A DNA stretch of 64,000 nucleotides, taken from Atopobacter sp. AH10. GTDB lineage: Bacteria > Bacillota > Bacilli > Lactobacillales > Aerococcaceae. Positions 47,266 through 56,285 of this stretch are shown here, piece by piece. The notes beneath the pieces are model-generated. The model was given only the letters and a program-made list of their open reading frames with translations. It was not told the origin of the DNA and searched no databases. Location of the stretch: assembly GCF_003664595.1 (NCBI RefSeq), contig NZ_QXPZ01000022.1, positions 1 to 64,000 on the forward strand. Reading direction: 5' to 3'. Position numbers and translations under genes: made by a program. Every line of letters starts with the position of its first letter. Position 1 is the first letter of the stretch.

Positions 47266-47279
47266 TTAAATCGTTTTCA
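47266..47279 (-). promoter_or_regulatory. cre-like (CcpA) site upstream of pfkA
   Basis: TGAAAACGATTTAA on the minus strand matches the catabolite-responsive consensus TGnAAnCGnnnnCA except for one base near the end. It lies at about -55 from the predicted start, a position typical of CcpA activation, as known for the las glycolytic operon of Lactococcus. Confidence 0.5.
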
Positions 47280-47301
47280 TGAAAAAAAGTTAATCAAAAC
47301 A

Positions 47302-50300
47302 TTACTGAATTCGGATATTTTCATCTCCTATTAATCTTTTTAATTCATTAATCAAGCTTTGAGAAAGAAAAACATGGGATAGTTTAGGATCTCGGAAAGC
47401 CATTCGTTGCGGTTGCTTAACAAAAACAACTGGCGTTTGCCCCCTATTATTATAAATGAGTCGTCTTATCTGATTGACCTTTCCTTCATTTTCCGGAAGA
47501 AGGTTGATATAAAGAGTTGTATGCTTTGCTTTATAGACCTTTTCCACTTCATTGATGTCTGATACTTCTTGTAGGGAAAGGCTCTTTTCTCTGCCTTTGC
47601 TTTGTCCGACTTTAAATTTTCCCAAATAGACTTGCCCTTCTTTTAACAAACTCATCCATCGATAATAGAGTTTTGGAAAGACAATAGCTTGAGTTAAACA
47701 GCCCTGATCACTAATGACTAAAAAGGCCATTAGTTCACCTGTTTTCGTTTTAATTCGTTCTATTTGGTGAAGAGTAAATAGTGCCCATTCACTATAATTG
47801 GCTTTTTTAGAACTTATCTCTAAAAGAGTCCCCCATTTTTCGTCTTTTGCCATTTGCTGATAAGGGCTCACTGGATTTTGTGTGACCATTAAGCCAAGAT
47901 ACTCTAATTCATTTTCTAAACGCTTTAAAAGAGGCATCTCCTCAGCATGTGAATAAGTAATCGACATTTCTGGATCATCTTCTAATAAATTCAGTTGGTA
48001 ACCGAAAAAACTAACATGTTGCAAAATAGATGGGAGCGTTTCAAGGAGGCTTTGTCTAGTTTCACCGAGAAAATCTAAGCTTCCAGATAAAATTAAGGCC
48101 TCAAAATAACTGGCGTTAAGAAATTTTTTGCCTGCAGCTAGAACCACATCTTCTAACTGCTTATAAGGGCCAAATTCCTTCCTATGACTAATCAATCGTT
48201 CCATTAACTCTCTCGGGAGACGTTTAATATTCGCCAAACCCATACAAATAGCCTCTCCATCTATACTATCTTTAAGCGATGAACTATTTAAATCAGGCCC
48301 TTTTATCTGTAAAGATCGACGTCGCATCTCAGCTATGTATAGACGTCCTTTATCGGATTTTAAGGAGACGCTCTCCAAAAGAGCCGCATAAAATTCAAGA
48401 GGATAGTGACATTTCAGGTAAGCCATTTGGTAGGCTAATAGAGAATAGACCATAGCATGGGAGCGATTAAATCCATAGTTAGCAAATTGCTCAATAAACT
48501 GAAAGATTTTCTCGGCTTCCTCTTCTGTTAAGCCCTTCTTCAAGGCTCCAGAAAGGAAACTTTTTTTCTGCTTGGCAATTAAGTCATGCTTCTTTTTACT
48601 CATAGCTCGCCTTAAAAGGTCAGCCTGAGCTAGACTAAAACCTGCCACCGCTTGTGCTACCTGCATGACCTGCTCCTGATACACCATAATCCCATAAGTA
48701 GAAGAAAGAATGGGTTCAAGCAAAGGATGCACATATTCGATAGGCTTTTTACCTTTTTTACGTTCTATAAAAGTAGATATTTGCTCCATAGGCCCTGGAC
48801 GATAAAGAGCATTTACCGCTGTTAAATCTTCTATGCTTTCTGGACACATTCCTTTTAAGACTCGACGAATCCCATCAGATTCAAATTGGAAGATTCCAGT
48901 TGTATCCCCCTCTTGAAAAAGATGAAAGCTTTCTTTATCATTCATTGGAATATCTTGCAAGGCAAATGTTTTTTTTCGATTAATAGCTTTCAAAGTCAGT
49001 TCTACCGTGGTTAAATTACGTAAGCCTAAAAAGTCAATTTTTAATAACCCGACTTGTTCTATATCCCGCATTTGCAATTGACTAACGGATAATTGCTCAG
49101 CTTCTTTTTGAAATAAAGCTGTATAGTGGATTAAGGGAGCCTCTGATAATATAACTCCTGCTGCGTGAGTGGATGGATGTCTAGCTAAGCCTTCAATTTT
49201 CTTAGCAATTCCCAAAATTTCTTTATAGGGGGACTGCTCAGCCAAACGTCTAAGACCGACAGATTCTTTAAAAGCTTCTAATAAAGTAATGCCCAAACGA
49301 TTGGGAACTTGTTTAGTGAGTTGATTTAAGTCTTTAGCTTGAAGTCCAGCCACACGCCCAACATCCCTAAGCGCCTGCCTTACTTGGAAAGTACCTACCG
49401 TTGAGATCTGAGCCACATGCTCTCTACCATATTTGTGTAAGACATAGCGAAGGATTTCTTCACGCCGCAGATCTGGAAAATCCAAATCAATATCCGGCAT
49501 AGTTCGACGATCTTTGTTAAGAAATCTTTCGAAAAGAAGATGATTCTTTAATGGATCTATTGTGGTGATATCTAAAAGATAGGTGACCAAAGCTCCTGCC
49601 GCTGACCCACGTCCCGGAGAGGTAATAATTTTCGATTCTCTAGCATAGCGCATAATGTCCCAAACAATTAGAAAATAGTCGGAAAAGCCCATGCTGTCAA
49701 TAACGGAAAGTTCCATATCCAAACGTTCTTGATAGTCTTTAGAAGGACAGTTTTTCAAGACTAAAGCCTTTTGGCATAAAGCTCTTAATTTCTGACTCGC
49801 TAATTCGTGACTTTGATCCTCTTTAAAAAATCTTGGCAAGAGTTGTTGATGTAATGGAATAGTGACATGGCATTCCTCTAGGAGATTTTCTAAATTGATT
49901 CTCGCTTTTTCTAATATTGGACTATCAAAAATATGCTCTAGATCTTTAGGCTCTCGTAAATAATCATTACCGGGCCTCAATTGCTGTATATTGACTTCTT
50001 CCGATCGTTTGATAGCATGCAAGACTGATAAGGCAGGTCCATCATTAGCTTTTAGATAGCGTAACTTTCTCATCGCGATCGGTTTGACATAGACCCACTG
50101 GCTAAAAGCATTTTGAATATGACTTATATATTCTTCTCGCAATAAAAAGGGATCCAAGCCAATATAAAGGCTTTTTTGCCTTTGCTCGAAATAATTCCCC
50201 AAACGCTCGAAACTTTGCTGGCTTAATTCATGAGTGAGATTAATGATAAAGGCCGAATTTTCTGTAGAATACACATCCTGACCCATCCATTTCGAAAAAA

Positions 50301-50619
50301 GATCCTCGTCAGATCCAGAAGCTATTTCCAATAAATCTCGGTAGCCCTTTTCATTCTTGGCAAAAATAAGGAAAGGAAGCGTTAATAAAACTTCTGGAAC
50401 AATAGACTGCACCGATAAAGCCATTCTAAGTCCTAAGATGGGGTTAATCTCTTCCATTTGACAGCTTTGATAAAATTCAATGGCTCCCATCATCGAATGA
50501 TCGTCCGCAAGCGCTAAAGTCCTATACCCCCTTTCTTTCCCTTCCTTCACATATGAAGGAATCGATAAGGTGCTAGATAGAAAGGAATAATGGCTTTTCA
50601 CATCAAGAGCTATCGTCAT
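47302..50619 (-). CDS. dnaE: DNA polymerase III alpha subunit DnaE
   Basis: The DnaE-type replicative polymerase of Firmicutes, which extends primers on the lagging strand alongside PolC. The 1105-residue protein has an N-terminal PHP domain (about 1-210), the palm with GRGSAAGALVTYLL and the catalytic Asp pair PDIDLDFPD (about 370-378), the finger/clamp-binding part, a helix-hairpin-helix region, and an OB domain near 950-1030 (MAFLVISDQGC). It lacks an exonuclease domain, which separates it from PolC. It is divergent from yjzD, with a palindrome between. Confidence 0.97.
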   Translation of the reverse strand: MTIALDVKSHYSFLSSTLSIPSYVKEGKERGYRTLALADDHSMMGAIEFYQSCQMEEINPILGLRMALSVQSIVPEVLLTLPFLIFAKNEKGYRDLLEIASGSDEDLFSKWMGQDVYSTENSAFIINLTHELSQQSFERLGNYFEQRQKSLYIGLDPFLLREEYISHIQNAFSQWVYVKPIAMRKLRYLKANDGPALSVLHAIKRSEEVNIQQLRPGNDYLREPKDLEHIFDSPILEKARINLENLLEECHVTIPLHQQLLPRFFKEDQSHELASQKLRALCQKALVLKNCPSKDYQERLDMELSVIDSMGFSDYFLIVWDIMRYARESKIITSPGRGSAAGALVTYLLDITTIDPLKNHLLFERFLNKDRRTMPDIDLDFPDLRREEILRYVLHKYGREHVAQISTVGTFQVRQALRDVGRVAGLQAKDLNQLTKQVPNRLGITLLEAFKESVGLRRLAEQSPYKEILGIAKKIEGLARHPSTHAAGVILSEAPLIHYTALFQKEAEQLSVSQLQMRDIEQVGLLKIDFLGLRNLTTVELTLKAINRKKTFALQDIPMNDKESFHLFQEGDTTGIFQFESDGIRRVLKGMCPESIEDLTAVNALYRPGPMEQISTFIERKKGKKPIEYVHPLLEPILSSTYGIMVYQEQVMQVAQAVAGFSLAQADLLRRAMSKKKHDLIAKQKKSFLSGALKKGLTEEEAEKIFQFIEQFANYGFNRSHAMVYSLLAYQMAYLKCHYPLEFYAALLESVSLKSDKGRLYIAEMRRRSLQIKGPDLNSSSLKDSIDGEAICMGLANIKRLPRELMERLISHRKEFGPYKQLEDVVLAAGKKFLNASYFEALILSGSLDFLGETRQSLLETLPSILQHVSFFGYQLNLLEDDPEMSITYSHAEEMPLLKRLENELEYLGLMVTQNPVSPYQQMAKDEKWGTLLEISSKKANYSEWALFTLHQIERIKTKTGELMAFLVISDQGCLTQAIVFPKLYYRWMSLLKEGQVYLGKFKVGQSKGREKSLSLQEVSDINEVEKVYKAKHTTLYINLLPENEGKVNQIRRLIYNNRGQTPVVFVKQPQRMAFRDPKLSHVFLSQSLINELKRLIGDENIRIQ

Positions 50620-50666
50620 AGAATCACTTCCTTTTTCATAAATTATGCGGTAGAATATTTAAGGAT

Positions 50667-50685
50667 AGGTTGGTTCAACTAACCT
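50667..50685. promoter_or_regulatory. 19-bp palindrome between divergent dnaE and yjzD
   Basis: AGGTTGGTTCAACTAACCT is palindromic except for one base pair. On the minus strand its core TTGAAC lies where the dnaE -35 would be (TATTCT follows 15 bases later). It may be an operator; no known factor is assigned. Confidence 0.4.
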
Positions 50686-50709
50686 GAATGATTGGAAAGA
50701 AGGATAGAT

Positions 50710-50904
50710 ATGAAATATATCGTTTTACTCGTTTGGGCATTTATCTTAACCCAAATGACATTCTTCCTTGGCTCTTCTTTAATGGGATCTCCATATTCCT
50801 TTACGGAAGCCTGTGTAACAGCAATCCTCGAATGGCTACTCGTGGTCATTATCTCTGATTTATTACACTGGTTTCAAGGAAAGCCTAAACAGCATCCTAA
50901 ATAA
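50710..50904 (+). CDS. yjzD: Small membrane protein, YjzD/DUF2929 family
   Basis: A 64-residue protein with two membrane segments (about 4-24 and 33-54) joined by a short loop, and a basic tail. It matches the small DUF2929 family of Firmicutes, known by sequence only. Divergence from dnaE and the hydrophobic pattern support it. An in-frame ATG at 50692 is less likely; AAGAAGGA lies before ATG 50710. Function unknown. Confidence 0.75.
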   Translation: MKYIVLLVWAFILTQMTFFLGSSLMGSPYSFTEACVTAILEWLLVVIISDLLHWFQGKPKQHPK

Positions 50905-50925
50905 GCTTTATGCTTTTAGAATAAA

Positions 50926-50963
50926 CCCTCAGCCCGTTCACATGAAGGACTGAGGGCTTTTTT
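50926..50963. terminator. Bidirectional terminator between yjzD and queA
   Basis: CCCTCAG (50926-50932) pairs with CTGAGGG (50950-50956), followed by CTTTTTTT on the plus strand; TTTATTCT follows on the minus strand. Confidence 0.8.
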
Positions 50964-52000
50964 TATCGATGTAAAAACATAGCATCCCCAAAACTGAAGA
51001 AGCGATACTTTTCATCAACAGCGTGCCGATAGGCTTCCAAAATAAAATCCCTACCGGCATAGGCAGACACTAACATAACCAGTGTAGATTTAGGTAAATG
51101 GAAATTGGTGATAAAAGCATCTACCAATCGAAATTGATAGCCTGGTTTGATAAAGATATTGGTCCAGCCAGAAGTTTTTTCTAAGTGATCTGGGAAAAGC
51201 GAAGCGATAGACTCTAAGGTACGAATGGAGGTCGTACCGCATGCCACAATTCGTCTACCTTCTTCTTTAGCTCGGTTCAAACAATCTACTGTGGCTTGAT
51301 CCACATGATAATATTCGGAATGCATCACATGATCTTCAATATTATCTACGGACACAGGGCGAAAAGTTCCTAGGCCAACATGGAGGGTCACATAGGCAAT
51401 CTCTACCCCCTTAGCCTCTATTTGATGAAGGAGATCCTTAGTGAAGTGTAGGCCTGCTGTTGGAGCCGCTGCAGAACCTTCTTCCCTTGCGTAAACTGTT
51501 TGATAGCGTGATTGATCTTTCAATTTTTCTTTAATATAAGGCGGAAGGGGCATTTCACCTAATTCATCGAGCCGTTCCAAGAAAACACCTTGATAAGCAA
51601 ATTCGACTTTTCGACCCCCTTGTTCCATTTCTTCAATGACTTTCGCCTTTAAGACCCCATCCCCAAAATCGATGACCGAGCCTACTTTTACTCTTTTTGC
51701 AGGTTTAGCAAGGACTTCCCAAACATCCCCTTCTTCTTGGTGCAAGAGTAACAACTCAATATGCGCTCCAGTCCCTTCTTTTACTCCATGTAAGCGGGCC
51801 GGAAGGACTTTAGTATCATTTAACACTAAAACATCCCCTTTATTTAGGAGATCCAGAATATCAGTAAAAACTCTATCCTTGTAACTATGATCCGCCACAT
51901 TCACTTCTAACAAGCGAGAACTAGACCGATCTTTTAAGGGGGTTTGCGCAATCAATTCTTCGGGTAAATCGAAATCAAAATCTTCTGTAGTATAGGTCAC
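50963..52000 (-). CDS. queA: S-adenosylmethionine:tRNA ribosyltransferase-isomerase QueA
   Basis: Transfers the ribosyl part of S-adenosylmethionine to preQ1 in tRNA, giving epoxyqueuosine. The 345-residue protein shows [35 protein letters not shown], the active-site region [12 protein letters not shown] and [10 protein letters not shown], and [19 protein letters not shown]. It starts with GTG, with GGAGAT eight bases upstream. It is last in ruvA-ruvB-queA, 13 bases after ruvB, the order found in Bacillus. Confidence 0.96.
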   Translation of the reverse strand: MTYTTEDFDFDLPEELIAQTPLKDRSSSRLLEVNVADHSYKDRVFTDILDLLNKGDVLVLNDTKVLPARLHGVKEGTGAHIELLLLHQEEGDVWEVLAKPAKRVKVGSVIDFGDGVLKAKVIEEMEQGGRKVEFAYQGVFLERLDELGEMPLPPYIKEKLKDQSRYQTVYAREEGSAAAPTAGLHFTKDLLHQIEAKGVEIAYVTLHVGLGTFRPVSVDNIEDHVMHSEYYHVDQATVDCLNRAKEEGRRIVACGTTSIRTLESIASLFPDHLEKTSGWTNIFIKPGYQFRLVDAFITNFHLPKSTLVMLVSAYAGRDFILEAYRHAVDEKYRFFSFGDAMFLHR

Positions 52001-52013
52001 TTCAATATCTCCT

Positions 52014-53027
52014 TCAACTTGGCAATGGCTGTCCTAGATGGGCATAAGCCTTTTCGGTAACAACCCGTCCTCTTGGGGTTCGTCTAATAAATCCTTTTTG
52101 AATTAAATAGGGTTCATACATATCTTCTAAACTTTCAACATCTTCAGATATATTAGCTGCAATAGCTCTTAAACCAACTGGTCCTCCCTGATAATGTTGA
52201 ATCATGGTCAGCAAGACTTTACGATCCAATGCATCTAACCCCTCATCATCTACTTGTAAAATATCTAAAGCTTCTTGAGCGGTGTCATTAGAAATACTAT
52301 CTTCATCCTTGACCTGAGAAAAATCTCTCACTCGTTTAAGCAAACGGTTGGCAATACGTGGCGTCCCTCTCGAACGTAAGGCAATCAAATGCTTGGCTTT
52401 CTCGTCAATACTTGTATCTAAAACACTAGCTGTCCGATCCACTATTTGTTCTAAATCCTCAATCGTATAATAATCCATATGAAGGACAATACCGAAGCGA
52501 TTGCGTAAAGGACTAGACAAAGCTCCAGCCTTCGTTGTAGCTCCAACCAATGTAAAAGGGGGTAAAGGATAATGAATGCTTTGAGCTGTAGGCCCAGACC
52601 CAGTCACAATGTCCACAAAAAAGTCTTCCATAGCGCTATAGAGTGTTTCTTCAATCAACTTGGGTAATCGATGAATTTCATCAATAAATAAAATATCTCC
52701 GGGAGTTAGGTCACTTAATATAGCAATCAAATCTCCCGTCCGCTCTATAGCAGGTCCAGAGGTTGTTCTAACTCTTACCCCCATCTCATTAGCTGTAACA
52801 TGAGCTAAAGTTGTTTTTCCAAGTCCGGGAGGCCCATAAAAAAGAGTGTGGTCAAGAGATTCTCCTCTTTGTTTAGCGGCCTGTATATATACAGATAATT
52901 CATCTTTAATCTTTTGCTGACCAATATAATCTTTCAAATACTGAGGTCTAAGTGTGAGTTCCTCTTCTGCCTCACCAGTCCTCTCATCGACAGTAGGATC
53001 CACCACATGTTCCATCCATTTATCCAT
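52014..53027 (-). CDS. ruvB: Holliday junction branch-migration ATPase RuvB
   Basis: The AAA+ motor that drives branch migration at junctions bound by RuvA. The 337-residue protein has Walker [13 protein letters not shown] (about 64-75), Walker [10 protein letters not shown] (about 113-121), sensor [18 protein letters not shown] (about 166-183) and a C-terminal winged helix ending [16 protein letters not shown] lies before the ATG. It lies 10 bases after ruvA. With no RuvC in Firmicutes, the partner resolvase is RecU, also encoded in this window. Confidence 0.97.
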   Translation of the reverse strand: MDKWMEHVVDPTVDERTGEAEEELTLRPQYLKDYIGQQKIKDELSVYIQAAKQRGESLDHTLFYGPPGLGKTTLAHVTANEMGVRVRTTSGPAIERTGDLIAILSDLTPGDILFIDEIHRLPKLIEETLYSAMEDFFVDIVTGSGPTAQSIHYPLPPFTLVGATTKAGALSSPLRNRFGIVLHMDYYTIEDLEQIVDRTASVLDTSIDEKAKHLIALRSRGTPRIANRLLKRVRDFSQVKDEDSISNDTAQEALDILQVDDEGLDALDRKVLLTMIQHYQGGPVGLRAIAANISEDVESLEDMYEPYLIQKGFIRRTPRGRVVTEKAYAHLGQPLPS

Positions 53028-53037
53028 CTGTTTCCTC

Positions 53038-53628
53038 CTATCGATCTAATAACAATTTAAAGGCCATCTTTAAGAGAAGTTCCGTTTCTGCACCAGACAT
53101 TGCTTCTTTTTCTAATCTTGCTTGAATTGCCTCTATTTCTCTTACAGAATAGCCTAAACTTCTAAGGGCTTCATTGGCTCTTTCTAAGGCTTCATTGCCC
53201 TTGTTCACTTCTTGAGCTTTTTCAGGAAGAGTTAACTTCCCTTTTAAGTCAAGAATAATTTGAGCTGCTGTTTTTTTCCCAACACCTGGGAATTTTGTTA
53301 GAAATTTTTGATTCTCAGATTCCACTGCCTCCACAAATCCCGCAACATGCTCACTCGCTAAAATAGCTAAAGCACTTTTTGCCCCTATCCCTGAAACACT
53401 TAATAAGAGTTCAAAAAGGCGCCTTGATTCTTCATCAACAAAGCCATATAGACTTTCATCGTCTTCACGTAGAGCATGGTGAATAAAGATTAAGCATTCC
53501 TCATTCAAGTTATTTGATAGTTGAAAAGGATTAGCCATGTGAACCAAATAACCAACCCCATTCACATCTATGGTAATCGTTTGAGGCCTTACACGAACCA
53601 ACTGTCCTTTAAGATAATCATAAATCAT
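53038..53628 (-). CDS. ruvA: Holliday junction-binding protein RuvA
   Basis: Binds four-way junctions as a tetramer and recruits RuvB. The 196-residue protein has an N-terminal OB domain (about 1-65), two helix-hairpin-helix motifs ([13 protein letters not shown] and [16 protein letters not shown]), a flexible acidic linker, and the C-terminal domain that contacts RuvB ([16 protein letters not shown]). It is the first of ruvA-ruvB-queA, 79 bases after msrB. Confidence 0.96.
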   Translation of the reverse strand: MIYDYLKGQLVRVRPQTITIDVNGVGYLVHMANPFQLSNNLNEECLIFIHHALREDDESLYGFVDEESRRLFELLLSVSGIGAKSALAILASEHVAGFVEAVESENQKFLTKFPGVGKKTAAQIILDLKGKLTLPEKAQEVNKGNEALERANEALRSLGYSVREIEAIQARLEKEAMSGAETELLLKMAFKLLLDR

Positions 53629-53707
53629 TTTTTACCTGCCTTTTGCTTCCCTTTGAACCTTCCGCCTAAAGCAGCATAATAAAAACACCCATCTGTCTCT
53701 ACTCTTT

Positions 53708-54142
53708 TTAGCAGAGATCCTTGTAATTCCCATAACCTTCTTTTTCCAGGTCCTCATAAGGGATAAAACGTAAGGAAGCGGAGTTAATACAATAACGGAG
53801 ACCGCCTTCGCTAACTGGCCCATCATTAAAAACATGACCAAGATGACTTTCAGCAGACCTACTCTTTACTTCAATCCTTCTCATTGCAAGCGAATCATCT
53901 ATATGCTCGCTCAGAGAATTCTCCTGTATTGGCTTTGTAAAAGCCGGCCAGCCACAACCAGAATCATACTTATCCTTAGATGAAAAAAGAGGCTCTCCAG
54001 ACACTTTATCTACAAAAATGCCTCTTTGAAAGAATTCATCATATTCTCCAGAAAAAGGGCGTTCGGTAAAGGCCTCTTGTGTCACTTTATAAGACAAGTC
54101 ATCTAATTGATCAATATTTTTTTGATAATCTTTTTTTGCCAT
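53708..54142 (-). CDS. msrB: Peptide methionine-R-sulfoxide reductase MsrB
   Basis: Reduces methionine-R-sulfoxide in oxidised proteins. The 144-residue protein shows [24 protein letters not shown]-type core (split: [17 protein letters not shown]), [11 protein letters not shown] and the catalytic cysteine in RYCINSASL (about residue 120). The zinc-binding CxxC pairs are absent, which is the zinc-free form. Two ATGs are close; the second (54142) has GGAGG nine bases upstream. It stands alone upstream of ruvA, with its own TATAAT. Confidence 0.95.
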   Translation of the reverse strand: MAKKDYQKNIDQLDDLSYKVTQEAFTERPFSGEYDEFFQRGIFVDKVSGEPLFSSKDKYDSGCGWPAFTKPIQENSLSEHIDDSLAMRRIEVKSRSAESHLGHVFNDGPVSEGGLRYCINSASLRFIPYEDLEKEGYGNYKDLC

Positions 54143-54160
54143 AATCATATTCCTCCTTAA

Positions 54161-54196
54161 AGAGACTGAACAAATGTTTGGTCTCTATTTATTATA
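54161..54196 (-). promoter_or_regulatory. msrB promoter -10 and 5' leader hairpin
   Basis: On the minus strand TATAAT (54191-54196) is followed about ten bases later by AGAGAC (54181-54186) pairing with GTCTCT (54161-54166). The hairpin would be at the very 5' end of the message and ends just before the AAGGAGG ribosome site. Confidence 0.5.
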
Positions 54197-54263
54197 GCTA
54201 AGGAATGCATTAGGGTCTAGCCAGATACTACTTTTTAGAAATTAATCATGACAGGCTAGCCAA

Positions 54264-56285
54264 TTAGTGGTCTTGAATCCGTTTAAAAAGTCGTTCGATG
54301 TCATAGTTAGAAAAGAAAACCATAACTGGTCGTCCATGTGGACAGTTATAAGGATTTTGGCATTCAGCCAACTGTTTTAATAAATCTGCCACTTCTTTGT
54401 GCGATAGGAATTGATTGGCTTTTATTGCCCCCTTACAAGACTTCATCGCTGCAGTATCCTTGCGATAATCTTCTAGAGAAGTTAATTGCCCAGAAAGAAT
54501 TTGATCAACAATAATCGTCAACTCATCCTCTATCTCAACCTTCCCCATCCAAGTTGGATAAGTTCGAAAAATAATAGTTCGATCTCCAAATAGCTCATAT
54601 TTGAGGCCAAATTCGTTAAATATTTTTTGGAAATGACCTAGAGATAAAATCTGATCTGCTGAAAAATTCAAGGTTATTGGTATCAGCAAATATTGTTGCT
54701 CAAAAGAAGGATGGCTAAGAGAAGCTAATATTTTTTCATAACGAATTCTTTCCTGTGCTGCGTGTTGATCCATTAAATAAAAACCATCTACAGCTTGAAG
54801 AATGAGATAGGTGCCATGTATTTGCCCAACATATTCAACTTCATTTAACAGATCGCCTAAGTCTGCCTCCTCCTGATTTTTTTCTGTCCCTTCGTGAGAT
54901 AGCACATGTTCACTCAATTCATTTTTTCCTAAAGGAATAGCTTCTTTTCCCCCTATATCCCTCATGTGGATTGAATGAGATGTTACTTCTTGACTAACTC
55001 CTGCTAATCCATGTGGCAAAAACGATTCATCCACTTGATCTATTTTCTTTTTTACATAGTCAGTAGATTGATCATCAGAAGAGAAAGAACTATCTAGAGC
55101 ATCATTCACTTGGAAGCTATCCTTTCCTATAGGGCTTTCTTCTCTATGACTTGATCCTTCTATTTCATGTAAATAAGAATTATTTTCCTGAGCTTTTTTA
55201 TCCCAAAAATCATCCAATTGGCGACCTTTAGGCACATAATCGTTACTTTCTTTTGCTTGACGCTGACTTAAAGGCGTCCAATCACTGGTATCTGGAATAC
55301 GTATTTGATTGCCGATTTCTTTAGCTACCGTTTCAATGATCAGTTGCTCCAATTTATCCGCTTTACTCAAACGAACATCTAATTTACTTGGATGGACGTT
55401 TACATCTACCAAAAGCGGGTCTGCTTCAATAGACAAAATCGCAATTGGATAACGATTGATCATTAAAGTTGACCCATAGCCTTTAATGATGGCCTGACTA
55501 ATAGGATAATGACGAATGTAACGCCCATTGATAAAGCAAGAAATGTAATGACGGTTGGATCTGCTTTCTAATGGCTCACTGATATAGCCATCAATTTTAA
55601 AATCACTATTTTGACCAGAGATATGTCGCATAGTTCGAGCTGTCTTGCTATGGTAAATACCAGCAATGGCTTGAATCAATTCTCCATTACCTGGTGTTTT
55701 TTGCATTAATTTGCCATTATGCCACAGTTCAAATTGTATAGTAGGATGACTCAAGGCAAGACGATTAAGCACATCGACAATTTTAGAAAACTCTGTATTT
55801 AGGCTTTTCATAAAACGTAAACGCGCCGGTGTATTATTGAACAATTTACTGACTTTAATTGTCGTCCCCTTAGCTTTAACTATTTCACGTTTAGAAATCA
55901 CTTGACCAAATTCAGCTTTTACTTCCGTCCCCTCTTCTCCATTAGAGGTAACAATTAACACATGGCTAATTGAGGCAATGCTAGGTAAAGCTTCTCCACG
56001 AAATCCTAAAGTGCGAATTCTAAAGAGATCCGTCCCTGAATCGATTTTACTCGTTGCATATCGATCCAAAGCCTTTACAGCATCTTCGCGATCCATCCCT
56101 TCCCCATCATCAATAACTTCAATTTCTTTCAAACCCGCTTCTTCAATCTTAACGACAATACGTTTACTCTTTGCATCAATGGCATTTTCCATTAATTCTT
56201 TCACAACCGAGGCAGGCCTTTCCACGACTTCGCCAGCAGCGATTTGGTTAGTAATTTCCAAGCTTAATTCTTTAATTTTACTCAT
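54264..56285 (-). CDS. mutL: DNA mismatch repair protein MutL
   Basis: Links MutS to strand nicking and repair. The 673-residue protein has the N-terminal GHKL ATPase with NQIAAGEVVERPASVVKELMENAIDA-type motif (ENAIDAKS), DDGEGM and GFRGEALPSIAS. A long low-conservation linker (about 330-470) follows. The C-terminal domain keeps the nuclease motif DQHAAQERIRYE, SCKGAIKANQ and CPHGRPV, so this MutL should be an endonuclease, as in bacteria without MutH. It overlaps mutS by eight bases. Confidence 0.97.
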   Translation of the reverse strand: MSKIKELSLEITNQIAAGEVVERPASVVKELMENAIDAKSKRIVVKIEEAGLKEIEVIDDGEGMDREDAVKALDRYATSKIDSGTDLFRIRTLGFRGEALPSIASISHVLIVTSNGEEGTEVKAEFGQVISKREIVKAKGTTIKVSKLFNNTPARLRFMKSLNTEFSKIVDVLNRLALSHPTIQFELWHNGKLMQKTPGNGELIQAIAGIYHSKTARTMRHISGQNSDFKIDGYISEPLESRSNRHYISCFINGRYIRHYPISQAIIKGYGSTLMINRYPIAILSIEADPLLVDVNVHPSKLDVRLSKADKLEQLIIETVAKEIGNQIRIPDTSDWTPLSQRQAKESNDYVPKGRQLDDFWDKKAQENNSYLHEIEGSSHREESPIGKDSFQVNDALDSSFSSDDQSTDYVKKKIDQVDESFLPHGLAGVSQEVTSHSIHMRDIGGKEAIPLGKNELSEHVLSHEGTEKNQEEADLGDLLNEVEYVGQIHGTYLILQAVDGFYLMDQHAAQERIRYEKILASLSHPSFEQQYLLIPITLNFSADQILSLGHFQKIFNEFGLKYELFGDRTIIFRTYPTWMGKVEIEDELTIIVDQILSGQLTSLEDYRKDTAAMKSCKGAIKANQFLSHKEVADLLKQLAECQNPYNCPHGRPVMVFFSNYDIERLFKRIQDH

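Noticed and set aside
53632-53841. 69-codon minus-strand frame covering the end of msrB and the ruvA leader
   Set aside because: It overlaps msrB in another frame and its basic, Arg/Lys-rich translation resembles frame-shifted coding sequence. msrB itself is complete with its catalytic cysteine.
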